From positions 52,555 to 116,554 of the forward strand of contig JADJVS010000001.1 of assembly GCA_016710465.1 (NCBI GenBank): a stretch of DNA of 64,000 nucleotides, in the 5' to 3' direction. The stretch comes from Sulfuritalea sp. (GTDB lineage: Bacteria > Pseudomonadota > Gammaproteobacteria > Burkholderiales > Rhodocyclaceae). The translations under genes and the position numbers were made by a program. Within the stretch, counting starts at the first letter, position 1; each line of letters begins with the position of its first letter. The notes under the pieces were generated by a model. It was not told where the DNA came from. It made no database searches and worked only from the letters and a program-made list of their open reading frames with translations. This document shows positions 27,382 through 35,954 of this stretch, one piece after another.

Positions 27382-27409
27382 ATTATAGCGGGAGCAATCA
27401 CGCTGTCAA
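27382..27409 (-). promoter_or_regulatory. Consensus sigma70 promoter of the tRNA cluster
   Basis: Minus strand TTGACA (27409-27404) and TATAAT (27387-27382), both perfect, 16-nt spacer. It overlaps the last bases of pgsA and sits 14 bp before tRNA-Gly. Strong stable-RNA promoter. Confidence 0.85.
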
Positions 27410-27969
27410 CGACTGCGCGCCGAGATCTCCGGCCACGCCTTGCGCAGGTAATAGACCATCGACCAGAGCGTCAGCAGCGCCGCAATCCAGAGCGCGAGGG
27501 TACCCAGCAGCACGATGTCCAGCGGCCCGATCGGCGCATGCCAAAGCAGCATCGGGATCGCCGTCATCTGGGTGATGGTCTTCAACTTGCCGATCAGCGA
27601 CACCGCCACGCTCTTGGCGGCACCGATGTTGGCCATCCACTCGCGCAGGGCGGAAATCGCGATCTCGCGGCCGATGATGATGAAGGCCAGGATCGCGTCG
27701 GCACGGTCGAGCTTTACCAGCATCACCAGCGCCGCGGCGACCATCAGCTTGTCGGCCACCGGATCGAGGAAGGCGCCGAAGGCAGACATCTGATTCAGTT
27801 TGCGCGCCAGCCAACCGTCGATCCAGTCGGTCACCGCCGCCACCAGGAAGGCCGCGGTGGCGATGAAGTCCTGCTCGGCCGGGGGCAGCGGCAGGTAATA
27901 CACCCCGACCACCAGCGGAATCAGCAGGATGCGGGCCCAGGTCAGCAAGTTGGGGATGTTGAGCGGCAT
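27406..27969 (-). CDS. pgsA: CDP-diacylglycerol-glycerol-3-phosphate 3-phosphatidyltransferase
   Basis: 187-residue integral membrane enzyme. The CDP-alcohol phosphotransferase motif D-G-x2-A-R-x8-G-x3-D-x3-D is complete in DWIDGWLARKLNQMSAFGAF followed by LDPVADK. About five membrane helices. It makes phosphatidylglycerophosphate from CDP-diacylglycerol. ATG 27969 follows the uvrC stop by one base; the frame is open much further upstream but inside uvrC. Confidence 0.95.
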   Translation of the reverse strand: MPLNIPNLLTWARILLIPLVVGVYYLPLPPAEQDFIATAAFLVAAVTDWIDGWLARKLNQMSAFGAFLDPVADKLMVAAALVMLVKLDRADAILAFIIIGREIAISALREWMANIGAAKSVAVSLIGKLKTITQMTAIPMLLWHAPIGPLDIVLLGTLALWIAALLTLWSMVYYLRKAWPEISARSR

Positions 27970-27970
27970 C

Positions 27971-29800
27971 TCAGCGGAACGCGCGGCGGATCTCTTCGGC
28001 CAACCGGCGCGAGATGCCTTCGACGCGACAGAGGTCCTCGACGGTCGCCGCCTTGACGCCGTCGAGGCCGCCGAACTGCGCCAGCAGCTTGCGGCGCCGT
28101 GCCGGGCCGATGCCGGCGACATCCTCCAGCGCGGAGCGCCCTCGCGCCTTGGCGCGCCGGGCGCGATGGCCAACGATGGCGAAACGGTGCGCCTCGTCGC
28201 GTATTTCCTGAATCAGGTGAAAGCCCGGATGGTCCATGGCCAATTGTAGCGGCTGCCCGCGCCCATGGACGAAGAGGGTTTCCAGGCCGGGCTTGCGCTC
28301 CTCGCCCTTGGCCACCCCGATGCTGGCCAGATGGTCCAGGCCGAGCTCGGCAAACACCTCGCGGGCAACCCCGTGCTGCCCCTTGCCGCCGTCGATCAGG
28401 ATCAGGTCCGGTGCCTCAACATCGCCCGTCGCCACCTTCTCGTAGCGGCGCGTCAGCGCCTGGCGCATCGCCGCATAGTCGTCCCCGGGCCGGATGTCGG
28501 TGATGTTGAAGCGGCGATACTCACCCTTCTTCATCGCGCCGTCGACGCAGACCACGCAGGAGGCGACGGTGCCCTCGCCCATGGTATGGCTGATGTCGAA
28601 GCATTCGATGCGGCGCGGCGGCTCCGGCACGTCGAGTGCCTCCTGCAGCGCGGCCAGGCGTCCGCTGCTGCGCGCCCTGGCCTGCCAGCGCGCCTGCAGG
28701 GCCAGGCGGGCGTTGTTCAGGGCCATCTCCATCCAGGCGCGTTCCATCTCGTTCCTCGCCGTTCCCGCGTTGAGGCCCTCGGGGAGGTCTTCCAGCGGCC
28801 AGATGCCGAGGATAAGCCGCGTCGGTGCGGAGTTCTCGGCATAGTGCTGGGCCAGGAATGCGGCAAGCACCTCGCCCGCCTCCACCTCGCCGGCGGCCTG
28901 CGGAAAATAGGCGCGGTCTCCAAGGTGCAGGCCACCGCGCACCATTGCCAGATTCACGCAAAAGCCGCCGCGCTCGGACGCCACGGCAACGACGTCCACG
29001 TCGGCGTCGCGCGTCGAACTCACGTACTGGCGATGGAGCACGGCCTGCAGGGCGCGAATCTGGTCGCGCAAGCCTGCCGCTTCCTCGAAGTTCAACTCGA
29101 CCGCCGCCTTCTCCATCCCACGCGTCAGGCGGTCGATCACCTCGGCGTGACGCCCGCGCAGGAACATTTCCGCCAGACGCACATCGGCCGCATAGTCGGC
29201 GGCGGAGACCAGCCCGACGCAGGGGGCCTTGCAGCGCTTGATCTGGTGCATCAGGCAGGGCCGCGAACGATGGGCGAACACGGCTTCCTCGCAGGTCCTC
29301 AGCAGGAAGGTCTTCTGGATCAGTTGGATGCTCTCGCGCACCGCCAGCCCGTTGGGAAAGGGGCCGAAATAGTGTGACTTCTTCTCGAAGGGGCCGCGAT
29401 GGTAGAACAGGCGCGGAAACTCGCCTCCCGAAAGGCCGATGTAGGGGTAGGACTTGTCATCGCGGAAGAGGATGTTGTATTTCGGCGCCAGCTTCTTGAT
29501 CAGCGTGTTTTCGAGGATCAGCGCCTCGGCCTCCGAGCGCGTCGCCGTCACCTCCATGGCCGCCACCTGCTGCAGCATCAGGGCGATGCGCGGACTATGC
29601 CCAGTCTTCTGGAAGTAGGACGAAACCCGCTTCTTCAGGTTCTTCGCCTTGCCCACATAGAGCACGGCACGATCGGCCGCCAGCATGCGATACACGCCGG
29701 GCGCCTCGGTCAGCGAGGCGAGGAACTCCCTGGCATCGAAGCCGGCGCTCTGCGCGGCGGCGTCAGGCGTCGAGTTCGGTACGGATCTGGCGGAACACAT
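27971..29800 (-). CDS. uvrC: Excinuclease ABC subunit C
   Basis: 609 residues. N-terminal GIY-YIG nuclease (APGVYRMLAADRAVLYVGKAKNLKKRV at about 34-58), UVR motif near 205-240, RNase-H-like C-nuclease (ECFDISHTMGEGTVASCVV) and tandem HhH at the end (VAGIGPARRRKLLAQFG). It makes both incisions in nucleotide excision repair. The start overlaps the uracil-DNA glycosylase gene by 38 bp. uvrC-pgsA-tRNA order is conserved in proteobacteria. Confidence 0.96.
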   Translation of the reverse strand: MCSARSVPNSTPDAAAQSAGFDAREFLASLTEAPGVYRMLAADRAVLYVGKAKNLKKRVSSYFQKTGHSPRIALMLQQVAAMEVTATRSEAEALILENTLIKKLAPKYNILFRDDKSYPYIGLSGGEFPRLFYHRGPFEKKSHYFGPFPNGLAVRESIQLIQKTFLLRTCEEAVFAHRSRPCLMHQIKRCKAPCVGLVSAADYAADVRLAEMFLRGRHAEVIDRLTRGMEKAAVELNFEEAAGLRDQIRALQAVLHRQYVSSTRDADVDVVAVASERGGFCVNLAMVRGGLHLGDRAYFPQAAGEVEAGEVLAAFLAQHYAENSAPTRLILGIWPLEDLPEGLNAGTARNEMERAWMEMALNNARLALQARWQARARSSGRLAALQEALDVPEPPRRIECFDISHTMGEGTVASCVVCVDGAMKKGEYRRFNITDIRPGDDYAAMRQALTRRYEKVATGDVEAPDLILIDGGKGQHGVAREVFAELGLDHLASIGVAKGEERKPGLETLFVHGRGQPLQLAMDHPGFHLIQEIRDEAHRFAIVGHRARRAKARGRSALEDVAGIGPARRRKLLAQFGGLDGVKAATVEDLCRVEGISRRLAEEIRRAFR

Positions 29801-30392
29801 CTTGAAAGTCGGCGCTGGTGAGACGGCGCGTCTGTGTGTTGTAGCGGCTGCAGTGGTAGCTGTCGATCAGCACCCTGCCACCGGGCAGTTCATGGCGCGC
29901 GCCGTGGGCAAATGTACAAGCCGATTGCTTCAGGCCCGCCGCCATCAGCACCGCCTTGTGCGCCACCAGTCCCAGGGCAAGGATCACCCGCAGCTCAGCC
30001 GCCCGCGACAGTTCGGCGGACAGATGGGGATTGCAGGTCCTGATTTCGGACGGTTCCGGCTTGTTCTGCGGCGGCAGGCATTTGACGGCATTGCTGATGC
30101 GGCAGTCGATCAGCTCCAGCCCGTCACCGGCGGCGACCGATTGTGGCCGCGACGCAAAGCCGAAGACGTGCAGGGTTTCATACAGCAGGATACCGGCATA
30201 ATCGCCGGTGAAAGGCCGCCCGCTGCGATTGGCGCCATGCATGCCGGGCGCGAGGCCGACCACCAGCAGCCGCGCCCGTGGATCGCCGAAGGGCAGCACC
30301 GGCCGGGCATGGTAGTCGGGGTGGGCTACGCGTACTTCGGCGAGGAAGCCGGCGAGGCGCGGACAGTCAGTGCAGTCGAGAAGGGAATCCAT
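29763..30392 (-). CDS. Type-5 uracil-DNA glycosylase
   Basis: 209 residues of the UDGb-like family. N-terminal cysteine pair CTDCPRL begins the [4Fe-4S] ligand set. The active-site block GLAPGMHGANRSGRPFTGD at about 46-64 and the C-terminal HCSRYNTQTRRLT match family 5 rather than family 4. It removes uracil, hypoxanthine and related bases from DNA. Overlaps uvrC, so two DNA repair genes are coupled. Confidence 0.9.
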   Translation of the reverse strand: MDSLLDCTDCPRLAGFLAEVRVAHPDYHARPVLPFGDPRARLLVVGLAPGMHGANRSGRPFTGDYAGILLYETLHVFGFASRPQSVAAGDGLELIDCRISNAVKCLPPQNKPEPSEIRTCNPHLSAELSRAAELRVILALGLVAHKAVLMAAGLKQSACTFAHGARHELPGGRVLIDSYHCSRYNTQTRRLTSADFQDVFRQIRTELDA

Positions 30393-30412
30393 TCGGCTAG
30401 GATACCGGCTAC

Positions 30413-31456
30413 ATGAACACCGACCAACTCCGCTGCGACATTTTCTGCGCCGTGATCGACAACTACGGCGACGCCGGCGTCTGCTGGCGCCTGGCCAGGC
30501 AACTCGCGGCCGAACACGGCTGGAAGGTCAGGCTCTGGATCGACGACCCTTCACCACTGGCCAAGCTCGCGCCGGACCATGCCGCCGGCCCGGTCGAAAT
30601 CCGGCACTGGATCGAACCATGGCGCGACGCAGAGCCCGCCGACGTCGTGATCGAAGCCTTCGCCTGCAACATTCCCGCGGACTACGTTGATGCCATGGCA
30701 AGGCGATCTGCGGCCCCTGCCTGGATCAACCTCGAGTACCTCTCCGCCGAGAGCTGGGTTGATGGCTGCCATGGCCTGCCCTCGCCGCATCCACGCCTGC
30801 CCCTGGGCAAATACTTTTTCTTTCCGGGCTTCAGCAGCCGCACCGGCGGACTGCCGCGCGAAGGCGACTACGACCTGCGCCGTGCCGCGTTCAACGAAGA
30901 GGCATTTCGCGCGGAGTTTGCATTGCCGCCCAGGGACCCGGACGAACTCCTGATTTCGGTTTTCGCCTATCCGCGCAACCGCCTGCCGGAACTTCTTCCC
31001 GCGCTCGAGCACTCTCCTCGGCCGATCCGACTGCTTCTGGCCGGCACCGAAGCCACGGCACGCCGCCAGGGATCGCTGAGCGTGCATGCCCTGCCCTTCC
31101 TGCCCCAGGTCCGCTACGACGAAATCCTTTGGGCCGGCGACCTCAATTTCGTGCGCGGCGAAGATTCCTTCGTCCGTGCGCAGTGGGCTGGCAAACCCTT
31201 TGTCTGGCAGATCTATCCGCAAGCCGAGGATGCCCATTTCACCAAGCTTGACGCCTTCCTCGACCACCATCCGGCGGGTGCCCTGCTGCGTCCATTCTGG
31301 CACGCCTGGAACGGCCGGGGGGCGCTGGACTGGCCGGCGTTCGCGGCGCTGCTACCTACCCTGAAAGCGCCGGCCCGCCGCTGGGCGCAACACCTTCGCA
31401 CGCACCCGGATCTGGCCGCCGCCCTTGTGCATTTCTGTCGTGAGCGGCTAAAATAG
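30413..31456 (+). CDS. earP: EF-P arginine rhamnosyltransferase EarP
   Basis: 347 residues, DUF2331 family. N-terminal CAVIDNYGDAGVCWRLARQLA and C-terminal NFVRGEDSFVRAQWAGKPFVWQIYPQ are the family hallmarks; the GT-B glycosyltransferase binds dTDP-rhamnose in the latter. It rhamnosylates Arg32 of EF-P. Directly upstream of efp, as expected for the EarP branch. Confidence 0.96.
   Translation: MNTDQLRCDIFCAVIDNYGDAGVCWRLARQLAAEHGWKVRLWIDDPSPLAKLAPDHAAGPVEIRHWIEPWRDAEPADVVIEAFACNIPADYVDAMARRSAAPAWINLEYLSAESWVDGCHGLPSPHPRLPLGKYFFFPGFSSRTGGLPREGDYDLRRAAFNEEAFRAEFALPPRDPDELLISVFAYPRNRLPELLPALEHSPRPIRLLLAGTEATARRQGSLSVHALPFLPQVRYDEILWAGDLNFVRGEDSFVRAQWAGKPFVWQIYPQAEDAHFTKLDAFLDHHPAGALLRPFWHAWNGRGALDWPAFAALLPTLKAPARRWAQHLRTHPDLAAALVHFCRERLK
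31425..31454 (+). promoter_or_regulatory. Possible efp promoter
   Basis: TTGTGC (31425-31430) and TAAAAT (31449-31454), 18-nt spacer, at the end of earP and about 35 bp before the efp start. The -10 is good, the -35 poor. Confidence 0.4.
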
Positions 31457-31489
31457 CGGGTTCTAAATTTCCGCAGCAGAAAGCTCGCC

Positions 31490-32047
31490 ATGAAAATCGC
31501 CCAGGAACTCCGCGCCGGCAATGTCGTGATGGTCGGCACCGACCCGCTAGTCGTGCAGAAGGCCGAATACAGCAAGGGCGGCCGCAATGCCGCGGTCGTC
31601 AAGTTCAAGTTCAAGAACCTGCTCACTGGCGCCGCTTCAGAGGCGGTGTACAAGGCCGACGACAAGTTCGAACAGGTCGTGCCCGAGCGCAAGGAATGCA
31701 CCTACTCCTACTTCGCCGACCCGATGTACGTCTTCATGGACACCGAGTACAACCAGTACGAAGTCGAAGCGGACAACATGGCCGATGCCATCCCCTACAT
31801 CGAGGACGGCATGGCGGTGGAAGTCGTGTTCTACGACGGCAAGGCGATTTCGGTCGAAATGCCCAACAGCGTGGTGCGTGAAGTCACCTATACGGAACCG
31901 GCCGTCAAGGGCGACACTTCGGGCAAGGTCATGAAGCCAGCCACGCTCAGCACCGGCATGGAACTGCCTGTGCCGCTGTTCGTCGAGATCGGCGACAAAA
32001 TCGAAATTGACACGCGCACCGGGGAGTACAAGAACCGCGTCAAGTAA
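31490..32047 (+). CDS. efp: Elongation factor P
   Basis: 185 residues with the three beta-barrel domains of EF-P. The modified residue is arginine: Arg32 in YSKGGRNAA, as in the EarP subfamily (lysine in the E. coli type). It rescues ribosomes stalled at polyproline. A strong terminator follows. Confidence 0.98.
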   Translation: MKIAQELRAGNVVMVGTDPLVVQKAEYSKGGRNAAVVKFKFKNLLTGAASEAVYKADDKFEQVVPERKECTYSYFADPMYVFMDTEYNQYEVEADNMADAIPYIEDGMAVEVVFYDGKAISVEMPNSVVREVTYTEPAVKGDTSGKVMKPATLSTGMELPVPLFVEIGDKIEIDTRTGEYKNRVK

Positions 32048-32065
32048 TCACGGCCAAATTCGGCA

Positions 32066-32100
32066 CGGCAACGGGCAGCCTCGGCTGCCCGTTGCCGTTT
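32066..32100 (+). terminator. efp terminator
   Basis: A perfect 14-bp stem (32066-32079 with 32084-32097, 4-nt CTCG loop) followed by TTT, 18 bp behind efp. It ends exactly where the convergent amidohydrolase gene ends and may stop both transcripts. Confidence 0.85.
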
Positions 32101-33262
32101 ACGGTGCCAGCACCCGCTCCGCCAGCCGTACCCAATAGCGGATGCCGGTGGCGATCACGTCGTCGTTGAAGTCATAGTGCGGGCTGTGCAGCATGCAGCC
32201 GCCCTCGCCGGGGCCGTTGCCCAGCCAGACATAGCAGGCCGGTACCACCTTGGCCAGATAGGCGAAGTCCTCGGCCCCCATGCTTGGCGGCAACTGGGTA
32301 AACACCTTGTTTTCTCCCGCGACATGCCGCGCCACCTCGCGCGCGATCGCGCTGGGCCCGGGGGCGTTCACCGTCGGCGGATAGCCGCGCTCGAAACGCA
32401 GATCGATGGCGACCCGGTAGGTGGCCTCGATGCCCGAGCAGACCCGGCGCAGGCCGTCCTCCAGGGCATCCTGCAGGTCGCCTTTGAAACTGCGCACCGT
32501 GCCGCCAAGCACCGCCTGTTCAGGCAGCACGTTGTCGGCGTGGCCGGCCTGGAATCGCGTCACGCTGACCACGGCGGCGTCCTGCGGATCGGTGTTGCGC
32601 GACACCAGTGATTGCAGCGCCTGCACCAGCGCACTGCCGGCCAGCACCACATCCACCGCCTGGTGCGGCATGGCGGCGTGGCCGCCGCGGCCGGTAATCT
32701 GGATCTCGAAACGGTCAGCGCCGGCCATCACCGGTCCTTCGGTGACGCCGAAGCTGCCTGCCGCCATGCCCGGCCAGTTGTGCAGGCCGAACACCATGTC
32801 CATGGGGAAGCGCTCGAATAGCCCCTCCTCGACCATGACGCGGCCGCCGCCCTCGTGCTCCTCGGCCGGCTGGAAGATGAAATACACGGTGCCGTCGAAA
32901 TCGCGCAGCCGGTGCAGCGCCTCGGCGGCCCCGACCAGCATCGCCGTATGGCCGTCATGGCCGCAGGCATGCATCCGGCCATGGTGCGTCGAACGATGGG
33001 GAAAGCTGTTGAGTTCGGCCAGAGGCAGCGCGTCCATGTCGGCGCGCAAGCCGATGGCGCGGGGACTGCTACCAGCCGAAATCCGGGCCACGATGCCGGT
33101 ACGGGCCAGGCCGCGATGTACCTCCAGGCCAAGGCCTTCAAGATAGTCGGCCACCTTGGACGAGGTCCGCTCTTCGGCGAACGCCAACTCCGGGTGGGCA
33201 TGGATGTCGCGGCGCAGGGCGGCAATCCTGGGTGTCAGGGAAGGCAGAATGTCGTCGATCAT
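32099..33262 (-). CDS. M20-family amidohydrolase (hippurate hydrolase-like)
   Basis: 387 residues from ATG 33262. Metal and catalytic motifs of the M20D group: IHAHPELAF near 20, ACGHDGHTAML near 100-110, PAEEHEGG near 135, ITGRGGHAAMP near 190 and LHSPHYDFND near the C-terminus. It hydrolyses N-acyl or N-carbamoyl amino acids or similar amides in the cytoplasm. A longer opening up to 33787 crosses the divergent gene and is not credible. Substrate not predictable. Confidence 0.9.
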   Translation of the reverse strand: MIDDILPSLTPRIAALRRDIHAHPELAFAEERTSSKVADYLEGLGLEVHRGLARTGIVARISAGSSPRAIGLRADMDALPLAELNSFPHRSTHHGRMHACGHDGHTAMLVGAAEALHRLRDFDGTVYFIFQPAEEHEGGGRVMVEEGLFERFPMDMVFGLHNWPGMAAGSFGVTEGPVMAGADRFEIQITGRGGHAAMPHQAVDVVLAGSALVQALQSLVSRNTDPQDAAVVSVTRFQAGHADNVLPEQAVLGGTVRSFKGDLQDALEDGLRRVCSGIEATYRVAIDLRFERGYPPTVNAPGPSAIAREVARHVAGENKVFTQLPPSMGAEDFAYLAKVVPACYVWLGNGPGEGGCMLHSPHYDFNDDVIATGIRYWVRLAERVLAP

Positions 33263-33397
33263 GGCTGGCTCGCGGGGGTAAGCGTTGCTCCTTCGCTCCA
33301 TCCTAGCAGCCCAACCGTCGGCTGGCGAGACTCCTCCGGCAACAGCGTGGAAAGTCAGGGACTTGGCGACCCGACGGGGCTGGTCTACCATTCCCGC

Positions 33398-34687
33398 ATG
33401 GCCATCACGTCTACCCAAGCCATTGTCGCTCCATTTCCACCGCCGTCGACTCGTGCCATATCGGTGCGCGAGACCGGGTCGCTGGTCAGCCGTATTCCGC
33501 AACTGGCGGTTCCCGGCGTAGCCGTGACGATTGGCGCCACACCCCCGGCGCCCCTGATCTACAACCCTGCCGGACTCGTGCGTGCACTGGCCGGACTGGA
33601 CAGCGCCGATGCCCTGCCGGCCGGCACGAACATCGATACTGGCACCGCCGGCGTGCAAGGCGACCTGGAAACCGTGCTGGGCCTCAACTCGGATACCGGT
33701 TTCCTGGGCGCTTCGGACGCCATCGGTTCTCTCGGCGGCCTGTCCGCCGACTCGAAACGGGCGCTTGACTCGGTGCTGGCCGAGCAAACCGGCGGCAGCG
33801 AAGGCAGCGACCTGATCTTGCAGGAATTGCTGGCTCGGGCAGTGAGTTCAGCGTCCTCGGGGCTGGACCGGGCCCGGTCCGCCACCGCCGTGGTCAATGC
33901 CACCGGCGTACTTCGCTCCGGGTCGGCCGATACGTCGATCAAGGCGCTGGAGGCCTTGCAACAATCCAACCTCGGCCTGGCCGCGACCGCGATCGACGCC
34001 GGCGTTGCCACCACCGGCAGTCGCGTCAATGCCAATCTGCTGTCAAACTCGTCGAGTGACTCAAACACCCTAGGCTTGAACCGGGCCTTGACGTCCAACC
34101 TGGAACAGGCGACCGCTGAACTCGATGCCGGTCGACCGCGTCGCCGCGCCGCAGCCCAGGCCGGCGCCAGCGATCTGCTGCTTTCCGGGGTTTCGCTGCT
34201 GACGGCGGCAACCGACGTGCTGGCGATAGATGCGGAACCGACGCTGCTTGCCGACCAGTTGGCGCAGGCCACCAGCCTGCCGCTCGACGCGCTGGCTCGG
34301 ATCGCCCCACAAACGCCGCAACGCGCCGCGCTGGCGACGGGCGAGACCGAAGCGGAATTCACCGCGCTTGCCGCGGATCCAGCTTCCGCGCCGAGCCGGA
34401 CACAGGCCGTGACGGGCAGGCAGGAAGCAAACAACGCGCGCGCGGCGGAACGCGCTCTGGATTTGCCGATGGCAGAGGCGCCGGCCTCAGGCACTCTCCC
34501 TGCCGCCGGCATCGCCGCCGTCACCCGCGAGCCGCGCTATGCCGAGATCGCCGCGTCGATGAACATGGGCGCGGCGGTATATCGCTTCCAGACCAGTGTC
34601 AGCACCGGGGTTCCCCCCGGCGAAGTTTCCCCCCTGCGCACCGTGCTGCAGATCCGCTCGACACCGGCGGTCAACAAGGTCGCCTAG
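33398..34687 (+). CDS. Alanine/leucine/serine-rich protein of unknown function
   Basis: 429 residues from ATG 33398. No signal peptide, membrane helix or known motif. The codon-position composition looks coding over the whole length. The sequence contains recurring helical blocks of the form R-A-L-x-x-x-L (RALAGLD, RALDSVLAEQ, RALTSNLEQA), so it is likely a long helical or repeat protein. It ends with a non-repetitive tail (EPRYAEIAASMNMGAAVYRFQ). dinB follows at 43 bp. No Shine-Dalgarno is obvious. A 321-residue opening runs on the other strand (33559-34524) but is rich in arginine/serine like other shadows. Confidence 0.6.
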   Translation: MAITSTQAIVAPFPPPSTRAISVRETGSLVSRIPQLAVPGVAVTIGATPPAPLIYNPAGLVRALAGLDSADALPAGTNIDTGTAGVQGDLETVLGLNSDTGFLGASDAIGSLGGLSADSKRALDSVLAEQTGGSEGSDLILQELLARAVSSASSGLDRARSATAVVNATGVLRSGSADTSIKALEALQQSNLGLAATAIDAGVATTGSRVNANLLSNSSSDSNTLGLNRALTSNLEQATAELDAGRPRRRAAAQAGASDLLLSGVSLLTAATDVLAIDAEPTLLADQLAQATSLPLDALARIAPQTPQRAALATGETEAEFTALAADPASAPSRTQAVTGRQEANNARAAERALDLPMAEAPASGTLPAAGIAAVTREPRYAEIAASMNMGAAVYRFQTSVSTGVPPGEVSPLRTVLQIRSTPAVNKVA

Positions 34688-34729
34688 CGACCGTAATCTG
34701 TCCGCGGTTTCCGGCATCGTCACCGGCCC

Positions 34730-35887
34730 ATGGGCATACTCCAACGGCGTATCGCGCATCTCGACATGGATGCGTTCTATGCATCGGTCGAACTGCTGCG
34801 CTATCCCGAGTTGAAAGGCCTGCCAGTGGTGATCGGCGGCAGCCGCGACCACTCGCCCGAACTCCTGACCGACGGCAGCCGGCGCTTTGCGCACCTTCGC
34901 GACTACGTCGGCCGCGGTGTGATCACCACCTCGACCTATGAGGCCCGCGCACTGGGCGTATTTTCCGGCATGGGAATGATGAAGGCGGCACGACTGGCGC
35001 CAGAAGCCGTGCTGTTGCCGGTCGACTTTGCCGCCTATCGACACTTTTCGCGCCTGTTCAAGTCGGCCGTCGCCGCCATCGCTCCGGAAATCGAGGATCG
35101 CGGCATCGACGAAATCTACATCGACCTAAGCAAGCTGGCCGAGGACAGCGCGACGCTCGCCCGCCACATCAAGCAGGCGGTGCGCGACGCCACGGGGCTC
35201 GGTTGCTCGATCGGCATCAGTCCCAACAAGCTGCTCTCGAAAATCGCCTCCGACCTCGAAAAGCCGGATGGACTGACCCTGCTCGAAGCTGAGGACATCA
35301 AGACCCGCATCTGGCCGCTGCCCGCGCGCAAGATCAATGGCATCGGCCCGCGTGCCGCCGAAAAGCTGGCCGGCCTGGGCATTGCCACGATCGCCGAACT
35401 GGCGGCGGCCGATCCCGCGCGGCTGCAGGAGCATTTTGGCCCTGGCTATGCCGCCTGGCTTCACGCCGCCGCGCGCGGAATCGACGAGCGGCCGGTCGTC
35501 ACGCATTCGGAGCCGCGCTCGATCAGCCGCGAAACCACTTTCGAGCGCGATCTCCATCCCCGCCTTGACCGCGATGCCCTGTCGACGATATTCACCGAGC
35601 TTTGCGCACAGGTCGCCGAAGACCTCCGGCGCAAGGGCTACCGGGCACGCACCATCGGCATCAAGCTGCGTTTCGAGGACTTTCGCACCGTGACGCGCGA
35701 CCTCAGCCTGCCCAATGCGACGGCCGACGCCGCGACGATCCGGCGCGCGGCAACGGAATGCCTGCGCCGCGTGCCGCTGGAGAGCCGGTTGCGCCTGCTC
35801 GGCGTGCGCACCAGCAAGCTTGCCACCCATGATGAACGCGTGGCGGACGCGGCGGCCGCGCAGGAGGAATTGCCACTGCAGGATTGA
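34730..35887 (+). CDS. dinB: Y-family DNA polymerase IV
   Basis: 385 residues. Catalytic motifs HLDMDAFYASVE (near 10-21) and GIDEIYIDLS (near 125) carry the metal carboxylates; SIGISPNKLLSKIASD is the palm/thumb block. Compared with E. coli DinB, about 20 residues (HSPELLTDGSRRFAHLRDYV) are inserted after GGSRD, a known subfamily feature. The C-terminal QEELPLQD looks like a beta-clamp-binding peptide. Low-fidelity translesion polymerase. Confidence 0.93.
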   Translation: MGILQRRIAHLDMDAFYASVELLRYPELKGLPVVIGGSRDHSPELLTDGSRRFAHLRDYVGRGVITTSTYEARALGVFSGMGMMKAARLAPEAVLLPVDFAAYRHFSRLFKSAVAAIAPEIEDRGIDEIYIDLSKLAEDSATLARHIKQAVRDATGLGCSIGISPNKLLSKIASDLEKPDGLTLLEAEDIKTRIWPLPARKINGIGPRAAEKLAGLGIATIAELAAADPARLQEHFGPGYAAWLHAAARGIDERPVVTHSEPRSISRETTFERDLHPRLDRDALSTIFTELCAQVAEDLRRKGYRARTIGIKLRFEDFRTVTRDLSLPNATADAATIRRAATECLRRVPLESRLRLLGVRTSKLATHDERVADAAAAQEELPLQD

Positions 35888-35954
35888 CTCGGCGTAATAT
35901 TGCGCCCACGGCGGCGCCGAGGCCGCGACAACAACAAATGGCCGGCATCGGGAA

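Noticed and set aside
32099..33787. 562-residue amidohydrolase with a long N-terminal domain
   Set aside because: The first ~175 residues are an antisense reading of the divergent gene and intergenic DNA; the M20 start is ATG 33262.
33559..34524. 321-residue minus-strand opening over the alanine-rich gene
   Set aside because: Serine/arginine-rich with no start context; the plus frame is longer and better balanced. Not fully excluded.
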